Assembly: GCA_905221605.1 (NCBI GenBank)
Contig: CAJNDS010000779.1
Location: 822,501-882,500, forward strand
DNA length: 60,000 nt
DNA from: Symbiodinium natans
Lineage: Eukaryota > Sar > Dinophyceae > Suessiales > Symbiodiniaceae
Direction: 5' to 3'
Part shown: positions 32,405-42,659 of the stretch, piece by piece
How positions within the stretch are numbered: the stretch's first letter is position 1
How the letters are laid out: the number at the start of each line of letters is the position of its first letter
Translations under genes and position numbers: made by a program
The notes under the pieces: model-generated
Database searches by the model: none
Told to the model about the DNA's origin: nothing
The model's input: only the letters and a program-made list of their open reading frames with translations

Positions 32405-33094
32405 CTGCTTGGAGGTTCAGGGCTCTTTCAAGCCAACTTGAGAAGAAAAGGCCCCCCCCCCCCCAAGCTTCCTGAGAAAATTCAAGCTGGGCTTTTTGTC
32501 GTACTTCTATTCAATTGGACCACAGACCCTTTAAGTGGACACTTGCGGCGTGAGGCTTATAGGGCTTACGTCGGGTACTAACCCACATACCCCTTAAGTA
32601 GAAGGACACGGCAGGTGACAACGCGCATGGAGATTAGGGCTCCGGTGATTTAGGGCTTCCTTGGCTTGTCAAGTCTAGCTAACTAACGGTCCTTACTTGT
32701 AGTTGATAGGGTTAAAAGTGCCCTCTTGGGGTTATACATAGGTATGGCTACAGTTATCCTGCCAAGTCCTACTTAGAGCTGCCTATGAAGTTTTAAGAAG
32801 GGTTTTGGGCTGCTTGCTGCCTTTCTTCTCATCGAGCAGAAACCCAATTTCTTGGGTTTTGCTTTCCCGTTTCTCGGACCTATGGCAGCAAGATAAGGGG
32901 TCCTCTTCATGCGGAAGGAGGTTTGGAAAGCACCCTGAAAGAACGGCTTTTACACAGCATCCTGCGCCGAAAACAGCCCACGTAAACCCTCTGCAACCCT
33001 AAATCCTAAACCCTAAACCCAAAATCTGAGTGACAAAGCAAGCGAGTTCAGGTCGGCGACCCTGCGTTTGGCCATTTATCCCAAAACCCTGTTA

Positions 33095-33160
33095 GCCTGG
33101 GAATCATCTGCACCCCGTCGCCCGTGTGGACGCCGAAGCCTGCAGTGGAATTCGGGCCAG
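33095..33160 (-). CDS. Middle exon of the 32-35 kb chain
   Basis: Minus strand: NPGPNSTAGFGVHTGDGVQM, then IPR, with CTGCAG|GC and CCCAG|GCTAAC as possible boundaries. The plus strand is also open here. Confidence 0.38.
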
Positions 33161-33485
33161 GGTTTGGGACGCTGGCAAACCTTAAACGACGCGTTCAGGG
33201 CAGGGTGGTGGGCCTAGGATGTTTTGATCTAAGTTTAGGGTTCAGGTTTAGATTTTCTGGCTGCCAAACTCCGCTGGCTAAGACCAACCTCCCCATAACA
33301 TTCGCAACAAACCCCGGCGATCTTGTATGAGCTTTGCAAGGACTCATTCATACATCCTGGCGAAGAGCTGAATTTCGGGCTCCAAAATGATGCAGTTCAC
33401 CAGAAGTTTAACAGTACATGGGTAGTTTCTCTAAATTAGGGTCCCTTGTTGGGGTCCTGCATAAAACAAAAACAAGAAAAAAAAA

Positions 33486-33645
33486 GGTATATACATATAA
33501 ATATAAATATAAAGATAAATAGAAATAGAAATATAAACAGAAATATACATATAAATATACATATGAATATACATATAAATACAAATACAAATACAAATAT
33601 AAATATAAATATAAATATAAATATAATATTAGATATATATGTACA
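33486..33645. repeat. (ATAAAT)n simple repeat
   Basis: ATATAAATATAAATATAAAG and variants over 160 bp in an intron of the 32-35 kb exon chain. Confidence 0.9.
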
Positions 33646-33654
33646 TATAGCACG

Positions 33655-33755
33655 GCTTCCTGAACAAACACCGTCAAAGCGGGAGTGGGCTCATAAGAAC
33701 CAGGCAGGGTCGCAGACGTCTCTCCATCATCACCTGGCTTGTCTCCGATCTCGAA
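33655..33755 (-). CDS. Middle exon of the 32-35 kb chain
   Basis: Minus strand: FEIGDKPGDDGETSATLPGS, then YEPTPALTVFVQEA, ending near GCC|GTGCTATATG. An acceptor at ATCGGAG|AC would match a phase-1 donor (CGAG|GTCCGA) in the preceding exon. Confidence 0.45.
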
Positions 33756-34199
33756 TGGGTTTAGGGTTCAGGGTCTCGTTTGAGTCAGGGTCCCAGGCCT
33801 CAACTATCTACCCCTTTCCAAGCAAGCTGGCTGCGGCTCAGTGCAGGATTGATGCGGGATACCTGTAACCTCACATATGGGTATTTCCCCAATAGTTACA
33901 GGAACCCCGAAACGGCTACCCCTGTTTTCGGAACCTCACATATAAGTACTTCTGAACCTCCAAGCGTCATTGGGTTTAGGGTCGGTTTAGGGTTTACATT
34001 CTCTTTGGGGCACAACCCCAAACGCCGAGGCTTCGCCAAGGAATCCTCCGGATGTTGTGCCTGTCTAAAACCTTTCTGGGTCACACCACACATGGTATTT
34101 TCCTGAAGAATAAATTCAAACATATATGTACATGTAGAGAGTGAAAGGCCCATGATTTAGACCCCCCCCCCTTTGGCCGAAGACATGGCACATCATCGG

Positions 34200-34281
34200 A
34201 CCTCGAAAGATACGGCGGGCTGGTTCCGGAAGCCAGAGGTCACTTTCTCCTGCGACTCTCTGCAGCTTCTCAACCCGCTTG
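34200..34281 (-). CDS. Middle exon of the 32-35 kb chain
   Basis: ATGCCCAG|C then KRVEKLQRVAGESDLWLPEP, ARRIF, with donor CGAG|GTCCGA (the frame stays open to about 34171). It joins the exon at 35160-35073 in phase (GC + C = Ala), giving YWHDFAKRVEKLQRV. Confidence 0.55.
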
Positions 34282-34960
34282 CTGGGCATTGCTACGCATA
34301 AGGGAGCCCCAAAAATAGAGGCCCCTAAAAGTAGGATCCCCTTATAATAAGGACTGTTAAGAGATGGAAGGGCTCCAAGCTCCACAGAGAGTGGAGCGTG
34401 AAGACTGTTGCCTTATGCGGGCTTAGGGTTGGGGCCTTTGTCCGGGGGTTGCTCGGTCTGGATTTCGGAAGAAGCTAGGATGAAGATTGAAAAGGGATGA
34501 AAAGGGCATGTGCGGTGGAGGTCAGCTGAAGGCTCCCCAAGACACCCCAAAAAAAAAGAATCGGACAAGCAACAGCCCTATACACGCACGAACCCCTCAT
34601 CAAAGCCCAACCCCCCACAGGCTGTTGTGGCACACCCCTGGGTTTTTCAGCCTGCTATCGTGCAAATTTAGCCCTGTCTAAGCTCCTTTGTGCCGGTGAT
34701 TTCCATGGTGCTGTTTCGGGAGAAGGCTCCAAACAGGGCCAGGACTCGTGCATTGCCAGGGGGGCCCATCCCCATAAACCCTGTGCGAACCCTTTTTTGA
34801 ACCCAGACTCCCTAAACCCCGGGTATAGGGTTTAGGGTTTCGGGTTTAGGGTTTAGGGTTACCCTAAACCCTGAAGCCCTCGAAACCATGAAACCCCTGG
34901 CAGCCCAGCGCCGCCTGCTTTGGCTGTGCGCCGCCCTGGATCGGCACCTGGTGGTGATTG

Positions 34961-35017
34961 GAGGTGTTCCCCCTTATACTAACAGTCCTTCATAGGGATT
35001 CTAGTACATCCCATGCT
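34961..35017. mobile_element. Truncated family B element
   Basis: GAGGTGTTCCCCCTTATACT, AACAGTCCTTCATAGGGATT; only a short right end (ACATCCCATGC) remains. Confidence 0.55.
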
Positions 35018-35072
35018 TGGGGTTTGGGGTTTAGGGTTTTGCCTTTAAGCGCTCACAACGCTGCAGGCTTAC

Positions 35073-35160
35073 GCGAAGTCGTGCCAGTAAGGAAGATGCT
35101 CCGGAACCCTCTCCAAATGCTGGCTGATCTGCCGTATCGGCACGTTTTTGACACTCCAAC
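35073..35160 (-). CDS. Exon with strong sites on both ends
   Basis: CTTGTAG|GT, then WSVKNVPIRQISQHLERVPE, HLPYWHDF, donor GC|GTAAGC. Length 88 bp. The opposite strand also has AG/GT sites (GCTGCAG|G ... CTACAAG|GTAACA) and an open frame, so this segment could be read either way; the chain of minus-strand neighbours favours minus. Confidence 0.58.
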
Positions 35161-35227
35161 CTACAAGGTAACAGAACGTGCGAATGCACACGAAAAGAAA
35201 AGATCAGAGAGACCAGAAACAGGACCC

Positions 35228-35420
35228 TGAAGTTGGATCCATGCCCCACCGAGTGGTCGAGCTGCCCCTTGCCCTTGCTTTTTTCTTCTCGGCGTCGAAG
35301 TGACATAGCGCAGCGAGTGGCGATCCCCTCCTGCCTAGGAACCCCTGTTGAGCCTCCGCGTTTGCGGGCTGCTTGCAGCGACCCCGGGCCAGTGCCCGAC
35401 TCTGGACTGTCTGTGAATCT
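35228..35420 (-). CDS. Upstream exon(s) of the 32-35 kb chain
   Basis: One frame runs TVQSRALARGRCKQPANAEA, QQGFLGRRGSPLAALCHFDA, then EKKKARARGSSTTRW. A second overlapping frame after GGCAG| reads MSLRRREEKSKGKGQLDHSV. Which is used is unclear. Confidence 0.35.
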
Positions 35421-35494
35421 ACGGACATCAGGTAAACCTAAGGAGTAGACAGGGCACCTAAAGTGTGCGCAGTGGCTATTTCATATTTTGAGAA

Positions 35495-35705
35495 GTGCCT
35501 AGAACACCACCCCCCCCTTCACCCCTCCCGAAAACATGTGAAGATGAGGACTCTGATGGCTTCCTAGTAAGCCAGTACACTCAGCACACCACGAAAGGCA
35601 CTCCACAGCGCAGCCCGACTCAGTCCACCTCAATCGACACTGGCTGCGACCTGTTGGCATCCTCAGGACCATCTGCATCCTCGGTTGGCACTGAAAAAAC
35701 TATGG
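35495..35705 (-). CDS. Coding-like region below the SMARCAL1-like gene
   Basis: Minus strand after TTTTTTCAG|TG: PTEDADGPEDANRSQPVSIE, donor GAG|GTGGAC. Its phase fits a GC donor in the helicase gene's last exon. The plus strand is open too (TCEDEDSDGFLVSQYTQHTT). Confidence 0.33.
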
Positions 35706-35797
35706 TTTAGGGTTTAGGGTTTAGGGATGCAAAACCCAGTTCCTATTTCAGGATCCTCACCAAAAACAGAAACCCACATCTAAGAGGAAAGACTTTC

Positions 35798-38022
35798 TCA
35801 GCCTCCCCCGAGGCCGAGCCGAGCAGCCCCTTCCTCTTGCGCGGGCTTCGCGAAGCAAAGCCGAAGCTGCCGGGGGTCGTCCTTGACGCCGCTCGAGGAA
35901 GCTGGCGGAACAGCATCGGGCGCCGGGGCATCGGCCGGCTCTGCAGGCGCCTCATTCCTTGCTGTTGGCTATATATATATATATATGTATATATATATGT
36001 AAATATACATATATATATGTCCTTTAAGGGATGATGATATAGGGTTTACCCGTTAAGGGATTATTTAGGGTACCTCATTCCCCCATTCCCCCGCTAACCA
36101 ACGGTAAGAGTCATGGGCTGCATGGACTTGGAGAAGGTGCCCTTGGAGCCCACGTTCTCAGCACCGATTTTGGAGGCCTGCCCATCAACCATGACGCCCA
36201 CGTCATGCTGCTTTCGCCTTACTGTTGGTTTGCAGGGAATGAGGGAATGAGGCACCCTATATAACCCCTTAAAGGCGTTACTTAAAGGGTACAAAATAGG
36301 GGGATATAGGGTACCCCATTCCCACATTCCCTACTAGCTACTAACCAACAGAAAGTCGCTCCAGCATATGATAGAGCGTGTCATCCAGCGTGTCTTTGGC
36401 GATGAGGTAGTGAACATTGACGGACTCCTGCTGGCCCATCCGATGGGCTCGGTCTTCGGCCTGAAGCAATGTCCCTGGCGTCCAATGCAACCTTGGCAGA
36501 CCAGTAACCATATTACAATAAGGTACAATAAGGGCACCCTTTTTGTGTTGGACACTTTAGAAGGGAACCCAGAACCAAAAAAAAAGAGTAAAGGGCACCG
36601 CTGGGCTACCAAGCAACTCGGCGAAGACCACCGTGGAGCAGACCTGGAGGTTGAGCCCCTGCCCGCAAGCGGTGATGGAGAGCAAGGCCACTTGCTTCGA
36701 CGGATTCGATCGGAAGTCATTCACGAGCTGCTCGCGCTGCTGCGAGGGCGTCTTGCCGTCGATGCGGATGAATCCCGCCTTCAGCTTCTCGAGCTTCTGC
36801 TGCAGTCTGTCCATGACTTCTTGGTGGTGCGCGAAGAGCAAGAACCGACACTCTGCCTCCACCAAGTACTGGACATACTCTGCGACAGCGTCCACTTTGG
36901 CGAGGCCCGTGAGCCTGAAAAGCTCCGTTGCGCAGCTTCGTTGGCCGCCGCCACCGCCGCCACCGCCGCCCTCGAGATCTCCTTTCCCATCCTTGTGGAA
37001 CTCACTCAACTTCTCCTTCAGCTCTTTTAGCACACCCTGCTCATTGCTCAGCTTTTCCAACACCACACGCTGCCGTCGCTTCGGAGGGAGCTGGCTGAGC
37101 ACGTCCTTCTTGAAGCGCCGGATCATGACTGTCTCCAGAAGGGCAAAAAGCTCATCTCCCAATCGACAGCCTTCCCATTGTTTCAGCTGCCGCCGCCCAA
37201 TCCTCAGCGTCTTCTCATTGCAATACCTTTCGCAGAACTTGTTGTGCGTCGGAGGCAGCAACCCCGGCAACAAGCAGTCCAATAGCGAGTAGAGCTCTGA
37301 GGCTTTCGCCAGGGCAGGTGTGCCCGTGAGGAGGGCACACCGCCGTGTCTGCTGGAGGATCGGGCGGAGCGCCTGTGAACGCTGAGACGATGGCGTTTTA
37401 AGGAAATGGGCCTCATCACAAATAACCATGCGGTACTTCTTGCCATGGGCAGATTGCTGAAACACTTCCTGCTGCGCAATCAAGTCGTAGCTGACGATCA
37501 CCACGCGCGCATCGCGTCGCAGCTTGTCTGCGCCCTTCTGCACCACTTGGATGTGACCTGGAACTTCTAATGTTATCTTTATGCGCCCCGCGCCCGAATG
37601 ACACGTCAATCTGACCTCCCTTTCTAAACCCAGCTGGTGGACATCATAAAGGCCTCAACCACTTGTTGAGGGAAACCTCTCCGGGGAAAGGTTCTGATTC
37701 CTGATCGCCTAATCAACATGCATTCCAGGCATCACGAGGGGAAAAACTACAGCCTGGGTGCAACTCTAGGTATCATTGCAGGGCCTGCCCTGTAGGGTAC
37801 ATTCGGGCAGCCGCAGGATACAGGACGTCTACGTATGAGTTTGAGAGAAGCACTGCGAATGGGGCGAGAGGAACCTTAGGGTTTAGGGCTAGACCACCAA
37901 CCCAAAAGAGCGGGTTTCAGGTTCATGTTGCTTTTTTGGCCAGGTACACCCTTAAACCGAAAGAGTTATGGCTTATGCTCCGCGTCAGAGCTAACACCTA
38001 GCCAAACCTCTATAGCCCTAAA

Positions 38023-38057
<35 letters not shown>

Positions 38058-39808
38058 CACACAGAGACACGCGCACACACTTTTTCACTCAATGTCCACG
38101 AGTCTGCACCTTCGCAGCACTTGCGAGATTTCCGGCTTGTTGACTGGCAAGTTGGCTAGGGCAACCTAACCCTAACCCTAAACCCACATGACGTTCTTTC
38201 AAAGGGCCCGAACCATGTCTCGATCAGGTAAGAACGGAGGGGAATAGGATTTCGGATTGCAGCCGAGAAACGATCTGGATTTGCGACCACCGATGCTGGC
38301 AGCCAACGAGAAGCCTCTTCACGCCAGTTGCCCCGCAAAGAGGATGGGCAGACCACGAGTAGCGGGAAGTCGTTCACAAACTGAGCGCACAATGTGAGGG
38401 CCTGCGCCGTCTTCCCGAGACCCATCTCGTCCGCCAACAGCACACGGCCCCCGCGGCAAAGAGCAAAGTTCACTGCCTCTCGCTGGTAGGGGAGCACCTC
38501 GTTCCCTTCTCGACTCGCCGCGTTCTCCGGCAGGACTTTCCCTGTCACATCCGCGAGCAAAACGTGTGCCACCTTCTTGCAGATGTGAACTTTCCCAAAG
38601 CTGCGGAAGCTGGGCACAGTCGCCAGCACCCACTGGGGTGGCAGCTGCACCTTGCCAGGCCCACATAAATCCAACAGCCGCTGCACGACCTTGGAGTACG
38701 CGGACGCGTCAAATTGGACCTTCTTTGTGGCGGTCCTTGCGCCGGGCCACTGCCGCAAGGCGGAATAGACCTTTGCGGGAAGCCTCTTCGATGCGTGAAG
38801 CACGAAGCCCTCACGTCCCAGAAGCTCGATCTCAAAGTTGCCATCAAAGCTTTTCACGTGGTCATCAGAAACAAGACGTCCTTGCCAAGTGCCCCCTGGA
38901 CTTGGACTACCTTGTGACATGTGGGCTGGCGATGGTTGTTGTTGCTGTGCCGTGGTCCGCAGTGCCGCGGGCGGTACCGCGGTCGGTGCCGCGGGCGGTG
39001 GGGCAGGGTGTTGCCACTGGGGTGGCACTGGCTGAACTTGCTGCGGATGCAGGGTCTGGTAGTGCGGCTGCGCCTGCTGCGGCAAGGCGTGGGCACTGCA
39101 CTGCTGCGCCGGCTGTGGCAAGTGTTGCGGTTGCTGCATCGGCTGCGGCTGCAGGTGTTGCGGTGGCGGCAGTTGCTGGTGCCACTGGGGCTGGGAATTC
39201 ACATGGGGCGCCATGTAGCCCGTCAGGTGCTGCGCTGGAGCTTGGGCCTGATGAAACTGCACAGATTGGAAATTGGCGGGTTCCATTAGGTGACTTTGCG
39301 GGGGCCATCCGGGAGCCACGCCGGGAGCCATGCTGGGACCCGCGCCGGCTTGCTGTGGGGCGGCTGGGCCTGCTGGATGAGCCCCTGGTCGGAAGTATTG
39401 TGAGCCACGCACTGGGGAGGGTTGCGGCTGAAAAGTGAACACGTCCAAAGCCGCTGAGAGCCCGCCCCCAAGAGGAGGATGGCCCGGTGGGTCTGGGCCC
39501 GGGCCTACCAGACGGGCTGCCCCCATGGAAACCTTCTGCTTCTTCTGCGCCGGGCCGACGTCAGCGGCGCTCGCGGCCGATCTGCGCTGCAGCCATCCTG
39601 AGGCTTGAGCGGCATCTTCCATGCCCGCTACACGGCTGGGCGTCTTGGGCCACGGATCATCCCGCTCCCCAAGCGCCGAACTAGGAAACTGCGGGGGGGG
39701 GCTTAGGGGGGCCTTATAGATGTAGGATACCATGATCAATTTGGCGATTTGCTCTGAAAGTTGGTTTAAGTATCCAGATTGCCCATCTATAGAGGGCTCC
39801 AGGGGCAT
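35798..39808 (-). CDS. SMARCAL1/HARP-like SNF2-family annealing helicase
   Basis: Five exons: 39808-38272, 37557-36618, 36491-36346, 36221-36099, 35961-35798. Every junction keeps frame, giving 969 residues. Residues about 120-300 are Gln/Pro-rich; about 310-405 resemble a HARP domain (SFDGNFEIELLGREGFVLHA..., LPPQWVLATVPSFRSFG). The ATPase has Walker A DEMGLGKTAQA, DEAHFLK, LLTGTPAL and RRFKKDVLSQLPPK; the C-terminal helicase lobe has FAHHQEVMDRL, IRIDGKTPSQQREQL, LSITACGQGLNLQ, FAELHWTPGTLLQAEDRAHR and MGQ. All key residues are present, so it should be active. Known SMARCAL1 proteins rewind RPA-coated DNA and restart stalled forks in the nucleus. A run of Gly in exon 2 (about 36940-36970) is an unusual insert. 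An in-frame ATG at 39622 (MEDAAQASGWLQRR) may be the true start, since the region above has a possible acceptor (CCCCCGCAG). The last exon may instead leave by a GC donor (GGGGGAG|GCTGAG) to an acidic exon at 35690-35630. Neighbouring exons downstream are on the same strand. Confidence 0.9.
35962..36098 (-). mobile_element. Introner, family E copy 2, SMARCAL1-like intron 4
   Basis: A second element of the same family: donor GTTAGCGGGGGAATG after ACCGTTG, acceptor GCCAACAG before CAAGGAATG. The left half keeps GGGAATGGGGGAATGAGGTACCC; the right half has been replaced or expanded by a (TA)n tract at about 35971-36020. It interrupts the gene only 123 bp from copy 1 and after the same four bases (GTTG). 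Confidence 0.82.
36222..36345 (-). mobile_element. Introner, family E copy 1, SMARCAL1-like intron 3
   Basis: The intron is 124 bp with GTTAGT donor and AACAG acceptor. Ends are inverted repeats: CTGTTGGTTAG with AAACCAACAG, and inside them GGGAATGtGGGAATGGGGTACCCTATAT against ATATAGGGTGCCTCATTCCC (these pair). Splicing joins CTTTCTGTTG to TAAGGCGAAAG in frame (LSV-VRRKQHDVGVMV). Confidence 0.85.
36492..36613 (-). mobile_element. Introner, family A, forming SMARCAL1-like intron 2
   Basis: A 122 bp element with terminal inverted repeats (CTTGGTAGCCCAG on the coding strand; its partner is CTGGTCTGCCAAG) flanked by a perfect 4-bp direct repeat CAAC/GTTG at 36488-36491 and 36614-36617. The intron runs 36617-36492: the GT donor is the first two bases of one GTTG copy and the AG acceptor is the inner end of the element. 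Removing it restores FAEL/HWTPG, a conserved helicase junction. So an insertion made this intron. Confidence 0.9.
37558..38271 (-). other. SMARCAL1-like intron 1
   Basis: A 714 bp intron (GATC|GTTTCTCGG ... AAGTTCCAG|GTCAC). Its join gives WLPASVVANPDRHIQVVQ, colinear with the region after motif Ia in the family. It holds a (CA)n run at about 38027-38054, a short TTTAGGG match near 37880 and CCCTAA units near 38165-38185. No introner or coding frame was recognised in it. Confidence 0.8.
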
Positions 39809-39826
39809 GGTGTGTAAGCTAGAAGT

Positions 39827-40012
39827 CTAGAAGTGCGAAAGCCACTTGATGTCTAACCCTTGAGCCATGGACTGCCGCAGTCTGGGGTTGTAGTGCGAGG
39901 TCTTGGGGTGTAGGAGTTCGGGCAACGGTGTTTTGGGCGGAGCCGTTTTTGAGGATGTCTGTGGGATGGCGGGCCCAAGCACACACATCGGCCTCGCCAT
40001 ATAGCGAAACAC
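39827..40012 (-). CDS. Possible 5' exon of the SMARCAL1-like gene
   Basis: An open frame (MARPMCVLGPAIPQTSSK, then KTSHYNPRLRQSMAQ) just upstream of the helicase gene on the same strand, ending at CTCAAGG|GTTAGAC, a possible donor. It would place a further exon or 5' leader before the helicase exon 1. No motif seen. Confidence 0.3.
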   Translation of the reverse strand: MFRYMARPMCVLGPAIPQTSSKTAPPKTPLPELLHPKTSHYNPRLRQSMAQGLDIKWLSHF

Positions 40013-40232
40013 GCAGACGTTGTTGCCTACTTAGTGGCTACACTTGGGATTCAGGGCTGCCAAGTGTCGCCAACAGTTTAGTAGTAGCTGCTCCTTTGTT
40101 AGTTGGTAGAACCCAGAAAACTGTAGCAAGGGTCCCAGTGAAGCCCATAAGCCGAAGCCCGCGAACCTCGAAGCCCCAACATCGCCCCCTAAACCCTAAA
40201 CATCCCTAAACCCTAAACCCTAAACCCTAAAC

Positions 40233-40293
40233 CCCCTGCAGGACCTCCTCCGCCAGGAGGTTGCCACTAATGGCCTCGGAGCTGGCCATGCCC
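40233..40293 (-). CDS. Short exon between CCCTAAA tracts
   Basis: Minus strand: MASSEAISGNLLAEEVLQG, ending CAGGGG|GTTTAGGG. Both flanks are in the same telomeric orientation here. Confidence 0.45.
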
Positions 40294-40437
40294 CCCAAAC
40301 CCTAAACCCTACACTCTAAACCCTACACCCAAACCGGACTGAAACCCTAAACCCTACACGCTAAACCCTACACCCTTTGAAACCGGACTGAAGCCCTCAA
40401 CCCTAAGCCCTAAACCCTACACCGCCGACTGCAGGGT

Positions 40438-40680
40438 TCATGACAAGGGTGATTTTTCAGCAGAGCTCTGACACAAAGTAGCCAGGCAGAACCGTGCAAT
40501 ACGATAGTTCATGGAGTTCTGAGTAGGATAACCGCTTCTCCAAGAGATGTCTCCTTTTGGGGCCTGGGCTGGGAAGCCAACATCTCGCCTTTTGCGAGCT
40601 TCATTTTTTGATCTGGCCACTCGGTATTCAGCTTCCCCATGCATTGCATTTATGACCAGCCACCCAAACTGTCGAAAAAA
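40438..40680 (-). CDS. Hypothetical exon, lower GC
   Basis: CTGCAG| then FFRQFGWLVINAMHGEAEYR, VARSKNEARKRRDVGFPAQA, down to CQSSAEKSPLS and stop at 40438. Base use is nearer 48 percent GC, unlike neighbours; perhaps from a mobile element. Family not recognised. Confidence 0.4.
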   Translation of the reverse strand, partial: FFRQFGWLVINAMHGEAEYRVARSKNEARKRRDVGFPAQAPKGDISWRSGYPTQNSMNYRIARFCLATLCQSSAEKSPLS

Positions 40681-40844
40681 CTGCAGCAATGGTTGTCATT
40701 CACGTACCTTATTCGGGGGCGAGGGTGGTCGGAACAAATACTAACAGTATTTATTACCTTATGGTCCCTTTACAATTGTACTATAATCACCCCCAAAACC
40801 CTATTCTAATTGTTAAGGCCCCTATATTACGCCCTAAACCATGT

Positions 40845-40921
40845 GATGGGGCCCGGGGCCGTGGTCAGGTCGGCGTGAGCTCGCCCGATGAACCAGTCTT
40901 CATCGGATGCGCCCGCCTGCG
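40845..40921 (-). CDS. Exon
   Basis: GTCGCAG| then AGASDEDWFIGRAHADLTTA, PGP. Strong amino-acid signal; upstream tract is TTTAGGG. Confidence 0.5.
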
Positions 40922-41182
40922 ACTACAAGGACTTCAGGGTTTAGGGTTCCTAAGCCCTAAACACTTTTTTAAACCCCTAAACCCTAAACCCGAGACACCA
41001 GCGCGTCTGCTTTGTGCTGCGAGGTCTGTGGGTGGATGTCGGAGGCTGCTGGACAAGGACGGAAAGCGGTGTTTCGACGCTCGCACTCGCACACGCAGGC
41101 CAGGATTCATCTCACAGCAGGGGGTCCGACCCTTCGCGGTGCTTAGGGTTTAGGGATTAGGGCTGGGGGCTTCTGGCAAAAG

Positions 41183-41600
41183 AAGCTAGGGGAACTTCAG
41201 GACCTCCTCCACATCGTGGAGGGGGCAGGCGCAATATTGCAAGCACTGCACGGAGAAACGGATACCCCACTGGTACCAAATGAACAAACACACACACACA
41301 CACACCCCTTCGTGGCAAGGTGCGCGCCGTATGACGGCAGGGCCCCCGAACATGGATGGCGCCCAAAACAAGGGAGAGTTGCAAGTACCGGAAAAGGAAA
41401 TCTTTCTCGGCCAGGCGCAGGAACATAGCACAGCAGAACGTGTGCGGCATCCGAGAAAGGATCTGAACAAGGCCCGCCAAAGGCCTGTGCTCCTTTGCAA
41501 CGCCTTCCCCACCCCCACCCACATGGGTACCGACCACACCCAAACCTGGATAAGCCTTGCAGCTGCTAGATATACCCTGCCATCAGTTAGGGTTTAGGGT
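41183..41600. CDS. Coding-like region, strand unresolved
   Basis: Plus: ELQDLLHIVEGAGAILQALH, and after a (CA)n run at 41284-41306, in another frame, GELQVPEKEIFLGQAQEHST. Minus: LSRMPHTFCCAMFLRLAEKD and LQYCACPLHDVEEVLKF. The dinucleotide run breaks the plus frame. Likely a gene or pseudogene, but I cannot choose a strand. Confidence 0.3.
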
Positions 41601-41759
41601 TTAGGGTTTAGGGTGTGTCAGGGGAGGGCGCGCGCTCGGGTGTGAAACGCCCCGGGCCGCGCGCTCACGTTGCCCGTCAACCCACCCCGGCCACCCAAAC
41701 TATACTCTATTAGGGTTTAGGGTTTATGGAATTTATTTTCTTGTGCTCTGATGCTTGCT

Positions 41760-42650
41760 TTGATGTTTTTAAAGTTGCGCTGTTAGGGTTTAAGCTGGGG
41801 TCGGGGGTAGCCTCGGCCCTTTTTGGGCCTTCGGCGTGTCAGGGCCCGTAGAGGCCCTTATTTATTTGAAGGTCAGGGAAACCCTTTGTGCCTGCTCCTG
41901 GATTCCCCTTCTTTAAGGGCCTCAAGCCTTTTGGTGGCTCTTGGGGCCTTTTTGGGGGCTTCCTGGGGGCTTTCCTGGCCCTTCCGGGGCAAAATGAAGG
42001 AAAAAACCATCGATTTCAGTACCAAAAAGAAGCATTTTTCATTGCGGGTGCGGGCATCCTGGGGTCCCCCTTCTTTTAGGGGGCCTTTGGAAGCCTTTTG
42101 GTGGCTCTTTGGGTTCTTCGGGGCCTTGTTCGGACCTTCGGCGTGTCAGGGGCCGTAGAGGCTTTATTCATTTGAAGGTCAGGGAACCTATGAGTTTTTT
42201 TTGCCAATGAGCATTTCAATCGCTAGGGTTTAAAGCTGGGGTTCGGGGTAGCCTCGGCCCTTGTCGGGCCTTCGGCACGTTAGGGCCCGTAGAGGCCCTT
42301 ATTTGCTTGAAGGCCTTCGCAGGGTTTTGCGGTGTTAGGGTTTAAGCTGGGGTTCGGGGTAGCCTCGGCCCTTTTGCCCAAAACCATCGATTTCAGTACT
42401 ACAAAATAACATTTTCATTGCGGGCAGGGGTGCCTAAAACCATCGTTTTCAATATTCAAAAATCGCATTTTTCATTGTGGGCACGGACAAATCTTGTGGT
42501 CCCCCCCTTCTTTTAGGGGGCCTTTTGAAGCTTTTGGAGCCTTTTGGTGGCTCTTGGCGCCTCTTGGCGGCTTTCCTGGCGCTTCTGGTGTAAAATGGAG
42601 GGGTGCGCAAAACCATCGATTCCAGTATAAAAAAAACATTTTTCATTGAT
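41760..42650. repeat. Complex satellite
   Basis: Repeated modules: GGTTTAAGCTGGGGTTCGGG (41,786; 42,228; 42,334), AAACCATCGATTTCAGTA (42,005; 42,382; 42,612) followed by CATTTTTCATTGCGGG, and GTAGAGGCCCTTATTT (41,849; 42,290). Irregular tandem of about 100-400 bp. Confidence 0.8.
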
Positions 42651-42659
42651 GGTACGGCC

